From: Candidatus Paraprevotella stercoravium
GTDB taxonomy: Bacteria > Bacteroidota > Bacteroidia > Bacteroidales > Bacteroidaceae
Direction: 5' to 3'
DNA length: 64,000 bases
Assembly: GCA_944320795.1 (NCBI GenBank)
Contig: CALUIU010000008.1
Location: 18,320 to 82,319, forward strand
Position 1 is the stretch's first letter. Every line of letters starts with the position of its first letter. The notes beneath the pieces were generated by a model that saw only the letters and a list, made by a program, of their open reading frames with translations, did no database searches and was not told the DNA's origin. A program made the position numbers and the translations under genes. Below are positions 17,752 through 25,544 of this stretch, one piece after another.

Positions 17752-18322
17752 TTGTGTCGTGATGTGTTAGCCAGTTTTTAATGATGTCTTTACCTTGTGG
17801 AGTCAGTACCGATTCCGGATGGAACTGTATGCCGCGGACATCGTATCGTTTGTGTTTCAGTGCCATGATCTGTCCTTCATCGCTCCAGGCGGTGATTTCC
17901 AGTTCGTCGGGAAAATCTTCTCGCGACACGACCCAGGAATGGTAACGCCCGATGGGGAAGTTTTCCGGAAGCCCCTGGAACAGATAGTCGTTGTGCTTTT
18001 GGTGGCACGGACTCTGTATACCGTGGAACACCTGACTCAGATTGGTGAGCCGGGCGCCGAACACCTCGCCGATGGCCTGGTGCCCCAGACAGACACCGAG
18101 GATAGGTTTCTTTCCGGCATAAGTACGGATGGTGTCGAGCAGCAGGCCTGCCTCTTCGGGAATGCCCGGTCCGGGACTGAGGATAATCTTGTCGAAGCCC
18201 TGCAAATCCTCCATGCGGAACTGATCATTGCGCCATACGGTTACTTCCGCTCCCAGTTCCTTGACCATGTGACTCAGGTTGAAGGTAAACGAGTCGTAAT
18301 TGTCGATGATAACTACTTTCAT
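17717..18322 (-). CDS. trpG: Anthranilate synthase component II (glutamine amidotransferase)
   Basis: 201 residues from the ATG at 18322, where MKVVIIDNYDSFTFNL begins the class I amidotransferase fold. A longer open frame upstream overlaps trpE and is not needed. Catalytic triad: Cys in GVCLGHQAIG, and His and Glu in GIQFHPESVL. It feeds ammonia to TrpE. About 13 extra C-terminal residues rich in Thr and Asp (HHDTNETDSDTTGRE) extend beyond the usual end and into trpD; this tail may only be an effect of the overlap. Confidence 0.95.
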   Translation of the reverse strand: MKVVIIDNYDSFTFNLSHMVKELGAEVTVWRNDQFRMEDLQGFDKIILSPGPGIPEEAGLLLDTIRTYAGKKPILGVCLGHQAIGEVFGARLTNLSQVFHGIQSPCHQKHNDYLFQGLPENFPIGRYHSWVVSREDFPDELEITAWSDEGQIMALKHKRYDVRGIQFHPESVLTPQGKDIIKNWLTHHDTNETDSDTTGRE

Positions 18323-18347
18323 ATCCGGTTCTTTTTTGGAATCTTGA

Positions 18348-19751
18348 TTAGGAAATTTTTCCGGCCTGTTCGATGGCCTTGCGCAACGCACCGAGTTTGT
18401 TGTTGATTTCCTGGAGTTCATATTCTTCATTGCTTTGGGCCACGATGCCTCCGCCGGCTTGGAACCACAACTCTTGGTTGCGGCTGACAAACGTACGGAT
18501 GGTAATGGCCTGGTTCAGGTCGCCGTTCAGTCCGATAAATCCGATGCAACCGCCATAGGCCCCCCGGTTGTGTGGCTCATATTGTGAGATCAGTTCCATG
18601 GCCTTTACTTTCGGTGCTCCCGAGAGGGTGCCTGCCGGAAATGTGTCGATGAAGGTCTTGATGGCATTGCTCTGCGGCAACAGTTGTCCGCTGACGCGGC
18701 TCACCAGATGAATGACGTGGCTGTAATATTGCATGTCTTTGTAGAATTCCACCTGCACGTGGTCGCAGTTGCGGCTCAGATCATTGCGTGCCAGATCCAC
18801 CAGCATGACATGTTCGGCATTCTCTTTCGGATCGTGGCGCAGATATTCCGCGTTTTTCTGATCCGTTTCTTTGTTGCCGGTGCGTTTGGTGGTACCGGCA
18901 ATCGGGTCAATATAGGCCTTTCCATTTTCAATCTTGCAGTGCGTTTCCGGTGACGAACCGAAGATGCGAAATCCTCCGAAGTCAAAATAAAACAGATAAG
19001 GGCTGGGATTGATATGGCGCAGAGTGCGGTACAGATTGAAGTCATCTCCTTCAAACCGTTGGATGAACCGTCGGCTCAATACGATCTGAAACACATCGCC
19101 GCGCATGCAGTGGGCAATACCTTTGCGGATGTTGCTTTTGTGCTCTTCATCCGTCAAGGTACTGGTGATCTCGCCAATGGGACGGAAGGAGTAGGCGGTG
19201 AATTTCCGGTTCAGAATCATTTTCTCCAATTCTTCAAGACCATCCTCTTCACCTTCAGAAACCAGTTCCAGCAAAGTCAGAGAGTTGTTGAAGTGATCGA
19301 ACACGATGACCTGTTTGTAGAGTATATAGATCAGATCCGGCGCATCGTTCTTTTCGGAAACACTGTCTTTAATGGGGATATGTTCGAAATAACGTATGGC
19401 GTTGAAAGAGGTAAAGCCATAGAGTCCGCAATATTGGCTGTATTCGCCTTCTACGGCAAACCGGTTCAGAAAACCGTTGAGCACATCTTCGGTTCTGCAA
19501 GTGTCGTCAATATTTTGTTCTGTGTTTGTGCCGTCGGGAAATGAAGCCTTTGCCCGCCCATGGCCAATCTCGATACTGGCCATGGGGTTCAAGGCGATAA
19601 ATGAGCGGCTGTTGTCGTTGCCGTGATAATCAGAACTTTCCATCAGGGCACTTTGAGGATATAAGTCGCGCACCTTGAGGTAAGTGCTTACGGGCGTCAG
19701 CAGGTCGCCCAGAATGTGTCGTGATTTTACGTGATATTTGTGTTGTTGCAT
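18348..19751 (-). CDS. trpE: Anthranilate synthase component I
   Basis: 467 residues. Converts chorismate and ammonia to anthranilate. The N-terminal ALMESSDYHGN is the tryptophan feedback-site motif (LLES type), and IALNPMASI follows it. The chorismate-binding half carries SSPETHCKI, DPIAGTTKRTGN, LVDLARNDLSR and PAGTLSGAPKVKAMELI. It lies between trpB and trpG with 12- and 25-nt gaps. Presence of the LMES motif predicts allosteric inhibition by Trp in addition to attenuation. Confidence 0.95.
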   Translation of the reverse strand: MQQHKYHVKSRHILGDLLTPVSTYLKVRDLYPQSALMESSDYHGNDNSRSFIALNPMASIEIGHGRAKASFPDGTNTEQNIDDTCRTEDVLNGFLNRFAVEGEYSQYCGLYGFTSFNAIRYFEHIPIKDSVSEKNDAPDLIYILYKQVIVFDHFNNSLTLLELVSEGEEDGLEELEKMILNRKFTAYSFRPIGEITSTLTDEEHKSNIRKGIAHCMRGDVFQIVLSRRFIQRFEGDDFNLYRTLRHINPSPYLFYFDFGGFRIFGSSPETHCKIENGKAYIDPIAGTTKRTGNKETDQKNAEYLRHDPKENAEHVMLVDLARNDLSRNCDHVQVEFYKDMQYYSHVIHLVSRVSGQLLPQSNAIKTFIDTFPAGTLSGAPKVKAMELISQYEPHNRGAYGGCIGFIGLNGDLNQAITIRTFVSRNQELWFQAGGGIVAQSNEEYELQEINNKLGALRKAIEQAGKIS

Positions 19752-19763
19752 GTGTCGTGTGTC

Positions 19764-20969
19764 TTAGTCGTTCGGACAGAATTCGTCTTTGTGTGCCAGA
19801 TAAGTTTCCAGATCCTTGTCACCGCGTCCGCTTACGGTGAGCACCACAACATCGTCTTTCTTGAAGTTCATTTTTGGAAGCATGGCCAGAGCGTGAGAAG
19901 ACTCCAGAGCCGGGATGATACCTTCCAGGCGGGTCAGTTCAAAAGCGGCACGCAGCGCCTCGTCGTCGTTGATGGCCATTACCTGTGCTCTTCTTTCTTT
20001 TGCCAAATGAGCGTGCAGAGGGCCGATTCCCGGATAGTCCAGACCGGCAGAGATGGAATAAGGTTCCTTGATCTGTCCGTTCTCGTCCTGGAGAACCAGA
20101 GTGCGGAAACCGTGAATGATACCTTCTGTTCCGGCAGAGATGGAAGCGGCAGTCTTTCCGGTGGCGATACCGTATCCGCCAGCCTCGCCCAATACCAGTT
20201 TTACGCGTTCGTCATCGATATAGTGATATACGGTTCCTGCTGCATTTGAGCCTCCGCCGATGCAGGCCATCAGATAGTCCGGATAGTCACGTCCTTCTTT
20301 TTCCATGAGCTGTTCCTTGATTTCCTTGCTGATAACGCTTTGCAGACGGGCTACCAGATCAGGGTAGGGATGAGGTCCTACGGCAGAACCCAACAGATAG
20401 AAGGTATCCTCCGGATTGGTACACCAGTCACGCAGTGCCTCGTTTACGGCATCTGTCAGTGTCTGGCTTCCTGAAGTTACGGAGAATACTTCAGCGCCCA
20501 GCATACGCATTTTCTCTACATTGACGTGCTGACGCTCAATGTCGATAGCACCCATATACACGCGGCAAGGCATGTTCATCAGGGCGCATGCGGTAGCTGT
20601 GGCCACACCGTGCTGTCCGGCACCGGTTTCAGCGATGATTCTCTTCTTGCCCATCTTGCGGGCCAACAGAATCTGACCGATGGCATTGTTGATTTTATGT
20701 GCTCCTGTGTGGTTCAGGTCCTCACGCTTCAGATAAATCTTGCAGCCGTATTTCTCGCTCAGACGCTTGGCCAAATATAATGGAGAAGGGCGGCCTACAT
20801 AGTCGCGTAGCAGTTCGTGAAACTCTTTCTGGAACTCTTCGCTTTCCAGAATGGTCAGATACTGTTCTCTCAGAGATTCAATTGCCTTGTGAAGGATTTC
20901 GGGAATAAAACTTCCGCCGAACTCACCATAATAACCGTTTTGATCAATGTTGTAAGATTTCATATTCAT
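19764..20969 (-). CDS. trpB: Tryptophan synthase beta subunit
   Basis: 401 residues; a second ATG at 20963 is an equally possible start. PLP-dependent condensation of indole with serine. Catalytic lysine in [16 protein letters not shown], indole-tunnel [10 protein letters not shown], and the PLP phosphate loop GGGSNAAG are all present. It is the first structural gene of the operon, downstream of the trp leader peptide and attenuator at 20998-21143. Confidence 0.96.
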   Translation of the reverse strand: MNMKSYNIDQNGYYGEFGGSFIPEILHKAIESLREQYLTILESEEFQKEFHELLRDYVGRPSPLYLAKRLSEKYGCKIYLKREDLNHTGAHKINNAIGQILLARKMGKKRIIAETGAGQHGVATATACALMNMPCRVYMGAIDIERQHVNVEKMRMLGAEVFSVTSGSQTLTDAVNEALRDWCTNPEDTFYLLGSAVGPHPYPDLVARLQSVISKEIKEQLMEKEGRDYPDYLMACIGGGSNAAGTVYHYIDDERVKLVLGEAGGYGIATGKTAASISAGTEGIIHGFRTLVLQDENGQIKEPYSISAGLDYPGIGPLHAHLAKERRAQVMAINDDEALRAAFELTRLEGIIPALESSHALAMLPKMNFKKDDVVVLTVSGRGDKDLETYLAHKDEFCPND

Positions 20970-20997
20970 ATTGTTTTAGTTGTTGTTGTCGGGTATG

Positions 20998-21032
20998 AAA
21001 AAAAGGCTTGTCGCAAGTACGACAAGCCTTTT
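20998..21032 (-). terminator. trp attenuator terminator hairpin
   Basis: Minus strand: AAAAGGCTTGTCG (21032-21020), loop TACTTG, CGACAAGCCTTTT (21013-21001) followed by further T residues to 20998. The GC-rich 9-bp core plus T7 tract forms an intrinsic terminator inside the leader, 28 nt before the trpB ATG. An upstream leader segment reading AGTCTT can pair with AAGGCT of the 5' arm (six pairs), giving a possible antiterminator. Confidence 0.85.
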
Positions 21033-21083
21033 CAGTATCTTTTTATTTCAAGTATGAACACCAAGATATACAAGACTAGCTCC

Positions 21084-21143
21084 TCACGACCTTTTGAGTT
21101 CTGAGTAACGCCACCACCAATATGTATTCTTGTTCATGTTCAT
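21084..21143 (-). CDS. trp operon leader peptide with three consecutive Trp codons
   Basis: 19 residues, MNMNKNTYWWWRYSELKRS, ATG at 21143 to TGA at 21086-21084. It lies between the promoter at 21179-21210 and the terminator hairpin at 20998-21032, upstream of trpB. Three TGG codons in a row, flanked by Tyr codons, in so short a peptide are the classic sign of a ribosome-stalling attenuator. When charged tRNA-Trp is scarce, stalling here should free the RNA to form an antiterminator. An alternative start is the second ATG at 21137. Confidence 0.9.
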   Translation of the reverse strand: MNMNKNTYWWWRYSELKRS

Positions 21144-21178
21144 AATTTCTCGTTTTCTTTTTTTCTTTTGTTACGTTG

Positions 21179-21210
21179 CAAATGTATGTTTTTAATTTGA
21201 TACATGCAAG
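21179..21210 (-). promoter_or_regulatory. trp operon promoter
   Basis: Minus-strand -7 box TACATTTG (21186-21179), 20 nt after a CTTG -33 element (21210-21207). It predicts a start near 21172, about 30 nt before the leader peptide ATG and 200 nt before trpB. Confidence 0.75.
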
Positions 21211-21268
21211 AGAAAATGCATTTTTTCTTTCTAAATTTTATTTTTTTTGTTCCGCATATTACTTCTGT

Positions 21269-21811
21269 CTATTTGCCTGGTACAGAAAAATCATATGCTA
21301 CAATATCTCCGGACTCGTTGCATGGTGTTTGTTTCAGATTGACCAGAATGTATTCGCCGGGAAACAGACCTTCTTTCGGACGGACGGAAAATCCCATGTC
21401 CGGCAGGTTCTCGATGACGAAAGAGTCAATATTGATACGGGTGTAGCCACATTCATTCAGTTCGGCATAAGGCAGGCGGCGGTGGTCACGGCGTTTGTTC
21501 AAACGGATCAGGGCATAGTCGTTCAGTGTGCACTCTTTAGGATAGATGACGAAACAAGGTTTCTGGTCGGTCAGCTGTTTGGACTGTTTGCCCCAAAAGT
21601 AACGAATCAGTTTCTTTCCGACTGTGATTCCCTGAATATCCCAGCCTTTTTTCTCTTCGGTCTGGCTGGTTATGGTACGCATTGGCGTTTGGTTTCCGTT
21701 GACCATAATAAAGACCGTGGGTTCGGGTTCCGGCATTTGGGCATAAGCCACATTGGAAATTCCCAAAAGGAATATCAGAGATAGAATCTGCAATAATGTT
21801 TTTTTAATCAT
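21269..21811 (-). CDS. Secreted protein of unknown function
   Basis: 180 residues from the ATG at 21811 (an ATG 5 codons earlier is possible). A signal peptide ends at about residue 24 (SNVAYAQ). The mature part has no motif I recognise; it contains FIMVNGNQTPMRTI, QKPCFVIYPKE and a C-terminal FPGEYILVNL, with three Cys residues. It overlaps the end of the B3/B4 gene by 8 nt, so the two are probably cotranscribed. Location is predicted to be periplasm or outer membrane. Confidence 0.7.
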   Translation of the reverse strand: MIKKTLLQILSLIFLLGISNVAYAQMPEPEPTVFIMVNGNQTPMRTITSQTEEKKGWDIQGITVGKKLIRYFWGKQSKQLTDQKPCFVIYPKECTLNDYALIRLNKRRDHRRLPYAELNECGYTRINIDSFVIENLPDMGFSVRPKEGLFPGEYILVNLKQTPCNESGDIVAYDFSVPGK

Positions 21812-22469
21812 AGAACTTGATTTCATAATCTGTTGTTTTCGTGTATTTCACAAATAGGTTGGCTATCATCTCGGCGCAAGCCTGCACGCCGGAGCGGTTT
21901 CCGTCGTATCCGTTGATGAGTACGGTGGTGTGCCGTGTGTCCAATCCAAGTTTGGTACGTTCGTGGTCACTGGTCGGCGTGCCGAACCCTCCAATCTGGT
22001 CCCGGTAAACCGGTAGGCCTTCTATGTTGAGAATGCCTCGCCCGATGCCTTCATACGGTTCGTCGGCGCGTCCCACGCCTAAGGTTGCGTCGCCGATGAT
22101 CTTGTCTGCGTCGAATCCTCCAATGGAGTATCCGGTGGCCATGGAAGCCAGGTTAATCAAATCCACTGCCGTATTGATCTGATAAAGTTCCTGATTCTTC
22201 AGCACTCGGCGGATGAGAGATTCTGCGGCAGGGCGGTAGCGGCTGGGATCTTTTCCGAGTGCCTTGTAGGCGGCACGGGTGCTTTGAATGGAGCCTATTT
22301 CCCGGATGTAGTCCAGATTGTGTGTACGGATGCGAGCTTCCTCTTCGCGTATTTCTTCCCAGAGTTCAGCATCATATTCTGTGTTTGTGATGGTGGCAGT
22401 GAGCATAGCACCGATGAAGTTCGGGCAGATGCTCCGGATCTCGTCTGAAATTTCTATTTTCATATCCAT
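21804..22469 (-). CDS. B3/B4 tRNA-binding domain protein
   Basis: 221 residues; the ATG at 22463 (MKIEISDEIR) may be the true start. Nearly all of it matches the free-standing B3/B4 domain related to the editing domain of phenylalanyl-tRNA synthetase beta: RAAYKALGKDPSRYRPA, NTAVDLINLASMATGYSIGG and GRADEPYEGIGRG. Stand-alone members are thought to act on amino acids or mischarged tRNA, but their role is unproven. It lies 17 nt after the nuclease gene on the same strand. Confidence 0.85.
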   Translation of the reverse strand: MDMKIEISDEIRSICPNFIGAMLTATITNTEYDAELWEEIREEEARIRTHNLDYIREIGSIQSTRAAYKALGKDPSRYRPAAESLIRRVLKNQELYQINTAVDLINLASMATGYSIGGFDADKIIGDATLGVGRADEPYEGIGRGILNIEGLPVYRDQIGGFGTPTSDHERTKLGLDTRHTTVLINGYDGNRSGVQACAEMIANLFVKYTKTTDYEIKFYD

Positions 22470-22486
22470 TAATATATAAAAGGTAT

Positions 22487-23353
22487 TTATTGCCAGTCGT
22501 AGACATTAAAGCTGGCTTCCATTTTATCTTCTACATCATCCGGCAGTTTGCTGAAGAAGTCAATGCCGGTCAGTTTTTCCACTTCGTCAATGCTAACAGC
22601 ATATTCTTTTAATGGCTTGTTCTGTTTTTTGTGTTTGAATACGTAGCCAATACCTTTTGCTTTTCCATCGTTATCCTGTCGCATGATCACCTTATAAAAT
22701 GCGTCGGGTACTGTGATTTTGTTCTGTCCGATGGTTTTCGGATAAGAACTGTAAACAATCGGACCGCATACGATATAAATATTTTCATATTTTCGTGCCC
22801 ATTTCCGGCATTTTTCTTCCAGTTCTTTCCAGTCACCCCCGTTCAGACTGTGTAACTGCGGGCACATATTACTGAAATAGAAACATTCGGTCATGGCCTG
22901 CTCGCTGTACTTGTTGTCGGCTGCCGGACACATGTGTCCACGATCATATCCCGATCCGCGGTAATCACTGTCTTCGGCTGTGCTTCCTTTCTTGACATCC
23001 GGATCCGGCTGGAAATCATCGCTACGGCCTACAGTCCCTTCTGTTCTGTCTTTGGTCAGTTCCCAGGCTACCCAATTCGGGATTTTGGTGCGTCGGTTAA
23101 AGGAAACGGTGTATCCGTCATGCCAGATCACTTCTTCAGGGCGGTCCGTTAGAAAAGCAGGAATCTCCAGACGCATTTTCTTGGAACTGCTTTTTTTGTC
23201 TGTTCCTTTCTTGTCTAAACCCAGTGATTTTGCTTGTTCGATTGCTTTCGAAGTTACTTGTTCGCTTCGGCTCAGAATATTCTGGATTTGGTCAAAGCTG
23301 ACTCCTCCGATAATAGCGATACCTGCCAGCAGGCCTATTGCTTTTTTGATCAT
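22487..23353 (-). CDS. DNA/RNA non-specific endonuclease, membrane-anchored or secreted
   Basis: 288 residues. The hydrophobic N-terminus (MIKKAIGLLAGIAIIGGVSF) is a signal anchor. The Serratia/NUC1-type nuclease domain covers about 70-280: YDRGHMCPAAD with catalytic H140 in the DRGH motif, and the metal-binding Asn in FSNMCPQ (N162), then W..LE. It therefore cleaves DNA and RNA outside the cytoplasm, perhaps for nutrition. Its own -7 box is at 23381-23388; it probably leads the three-gene unit 21269-23353. Confidence 0.9.
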   Translation of the reverse strand: MIKKAIGLLAGIAIIGGVSFDQIQNILSRSEQVTSKAIEQAKSLGLDKKGTDKKSSSKKMRLEIPAFLTDRPEEVIWHDGYTVSFNRRTKIPNWVAWELTKDRTEGTVGRSDDFQPDPDVKKGSTAEDSDYRGSGYDRGHMCPAADNKYSEQAMTECFYFSNMCPQLHSLNGGDWKELEEKCRKWARKYENIYIVCGPIVYSSYPKTIGQNKITVPDAFYKVIMRQDNDGKAKGIGYVFKHKKQNKPLKEYAVSIDEVEKLTGIDFFSKLPDDVEDKMEASFNVYDWQ

Positions 23354-23380
23354 AGAATGTTTGTAATTTTAATCATGTTG

Positions 23381-23388
23381 CAAAGATA
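23381..23388 (-). promoter_or_regulatory. -7 box for the nuclease gene
   Basis: Minus-strand TATCTTTG, exact TAnnTTTG match, 27 nt upstream of the ATG. The -33 element is not clear. Confidence 0.5.
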
Positions 23389-23541
23389 AATATTTTAATG
23401 AATAGATGGATAAGAATTCTATGCCATGAGGATGTTTCTTTTGGAAAAAGCGGATGTTTCATAGAAAAATTGCATTGCATTAATATTCTGTCTGTGAGTA
23501 AAGAAAAACAGACGAAATCCCATTGATTAACAGGATTTTTG

Positions 23542-23549
23542 TATATTTG
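23542..23549 (+). promoter_or_regulatory. -7 box for the M6 protease pair
   Basis: TATATTTG, exact match, 22 nt before the ATG at 23572. The best upstream element is TTG at 23523-23525, closer than usual. Confidence 0.55.
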
Positions 23550-23571
23550 CTCCTAATTAATTATTTAGAAC

Positions 23572-25533
23572 ATGAAGAAATTATTTTCTACGTTACTTTT
23601 ATCAGCAATAGCCTGGCAGTTATCTGCTGCGCCGGCTGAAAAAACTCTAAAGACGATTATCTTGCTTGATGGTACGACTGTTGAAGTTACTTTCTGGGGA
23701 GATGAATATGGCTGTTTCTATATGGATAAACAGGGGCGTATGTTTGAGCCGGTAGGAAACGGAGAGCTTTTCCGTTGTGCTTCGTATGATCTGAATACGG
23801 CAATGCAGCGGGTGGCTCGAGTAAAAAAGACTGCGGCTGCTGCCCGTATTGGAGCTAACCTGAATCCGAAAGGAAGCTATAAAGTTCCGGTTATATTGGT
23901 ACAGTTTAAGGATCAGTCCTTCAGTGTCGCCGAGGGGCAGAGTGCTGTAAGTTCTTTCTACGATAAGTTCTGTAATGGTACTAAAGACGGAAACTATTAT
24001 ACAGGTGCCGGCAGTTATGGTGCGGTGCGTGATTATTTTGTTTCGCAGAGTGACAGTACCCTGTTTTGGGATTTTGATATTATTGGTCCTATCACATTGG
24101 ATAAGGAAACAGCCTATTACGGTCAGGATAAAGACGGAAATATTGATGTGAACATGGCTGAGTTCTATAAGGAAGCTGTTGCCAAAGCATTACCCCTTCG
24201 TTCGGATTGGTCGGTTTATGACAGTAATTCTGATGGAATGACCGATATGGTATTCTTCCTTTATGCTGGTCTGGGTCAGGCTAACGGAGGTGCTGCTTCT
24301 ACCATCTGGCCCAAGGAAACCAACGGTAAAATGACGGTGAACGATATGTCTTTTGCCGTATCGGCATGTTGCAATGAGTTGCGTCCGATAAAAAATAATG
24401 GAATCATTGTAGGAGCCAAAGCCGATGGTATCGGTATTATGTGCCATGAGATGTCGCATGTTTTGGGATTGCCCGACTTTTACAATGCCCTTCATAATAC
24501 CTTTGGTATGGACTACTGGTCGGTGATGGATTATGGCTATTTTACCAACAATGGTTATAATCCCGGCAGCTACAACGGTTATGAGCGCGACTTTATGGGA
24601 TGGCGTAGTCTGGTGGAACTGAAAGAAACGCAGACCGTGCGTATGAAATCTCTGGAAGATGGGGGAGTGGCCTATAAGATTGTCAACGACCAGAATCCGA
24701 ATGAATATTATGTGCTGCACAATATGCAACCCAAAGGGTGGGACTCGAAACTTTCAATGTTGGGTCATGGTATGATTGTGACGCATGTGGACTATGATGC
24801 GGAAATCTGGAATACCAATCAGGTCAATGCGGATATGTATCATCAGCGTATGACCATTATTCCGGCCAACAATAAACTGATCGGAAACTTTAATGCGGAA
24901 ACGGCAGAAGAGTTGCTGGATGCCTTGGCTGGACATCCTTATCCGGGCAAGACCGGCAATGTGGAACTGAGTGATACGACAGTTCCTGCCGCAGAGGTTT
25001 ATCGCGGTGAATTCATGAAGAAGCCGATTAAGCAGATTGAGGAAAAAGACGGAGTGATATCCTTTAAGTTCATGCCTCTCGGAGTGCTGGCTACTCCTGT
25101 ATTGGATGAGGCAGTGGAAGAAAATATTCCTTATGGTCTGCAGATTAGCTGGCCTGCCATAGAGCATGCGGAAGCCTATCGAGTAGAATATACAAGACTG
25201 GATGATCTGAACAAGGAACAGGTTTTGGTAGTAGATTCTGTGAAGACCAATTCTGTACGTCTGAACGGACTGACTGAAGGTGTTGATTACTGTTACCGTG
25301 TTAAGGCTTTGGCTGACCAATATGAAAACTCGGTCTATTCAGAATGGAAAACAGCCGGCGAGCCTGTGACTTCTATTCAGGATGTTCCGCAGGACGATAC
25401 TGTTGTAGAGATTTATCATGTGCAGGGAACAAAAGTGCTTACCGCTACTTTGGCTGAAGCACGCCGGGTTTTGAAAAAGGGATTGTATGTCGTGAAGTCA
25501 GAAAACTTCAATGGAAAACTGTATGTAAAATAA
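23572..25533 (+). CDS. Secreted M6-family metalloprotease (first of two)
   Basis: 653 residues. Signal peptide about 1-20, a short pro-region (KTIILLDGTTVEVTFWGDEY), then an M6-type catalytic domain. Zinc motif HEMSHVLGLPD has H292, E293, H296 and D302, with the Met-turn WSVMDYG near 317-323. A Fn3-like module spans about 520-610, and a C-terminal 45-residue beta module (VEIYHVQGTKV, LKKGLYVVKS) resembles type IX secretion sorting domains. It probably degrades extracellular protein. It lies 11 nt before a second M6 gene, so the pair is likely cotranscribed. Confidence 0.87.
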   Translation: MKKLFSTLLLSAIAWQLSAAPAEKTLKTIILLDGTTVEVTFWGDEYGCFYMDKQGRMFEPVGNGELFRCASYDLNTAMQRVARVKKTAAAARIGANLNPKGSYKVPVILVQFKDQSFSVAEGQSAVSSFYDKFCNGTKDGNYYTGAGSYGAVRDYFVSQSDSTLFWDFDIIGPITLDKETAYYGQDKDGNIDVNMAEFYKEAVAKALPLRSDWSVYDSNSDGMTDMVFFLYAGLGQANGGAASTIWPKETNGKMTVNDMSFAVSACCNELRPIKNNGIIVGAKADGIGIMCHEMSHVLGLPDFYNALHNTFGMDYWSVMDYGYFTNNGYNPGSYNGYERDFMGWRSLVELKETQTVRMKSLEDGGVAYKIVNDQNPNEYYVLHNMQPKGWDSKLSMLGHGMIVTHVDYDAEIWNTNQVNADMYHQRMTIIPANNKLIGNFNAETAEELLDALAGHPYPGKTGNVELSDTTVPAAEVYRGEFMKKPIKQIEEKDGVISFKFMPLGVLATPVLDEAVEENIPYGLQISWPAIEHAEAYRVEYTRLDDLNKEQVLVVDSVKTNSVRLNGLTEGVDYCYRVKALADQYENSVYSEWKTAGEPVTSIQDVPQDDTVVEIYHVQGTKVLTATLAEARRVLKKGLYVVKSENFNGKLYVK

Positions 25534-25544
25534 ATAATGGAGCA

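Noticed and set aside
18323..18490. N-terminal extension of TrpG overlapping trpE
   Set aside because: The amidotransferase fold starts at MKVVIIDN (18322); the upstream part is the trpE end read in another frame.
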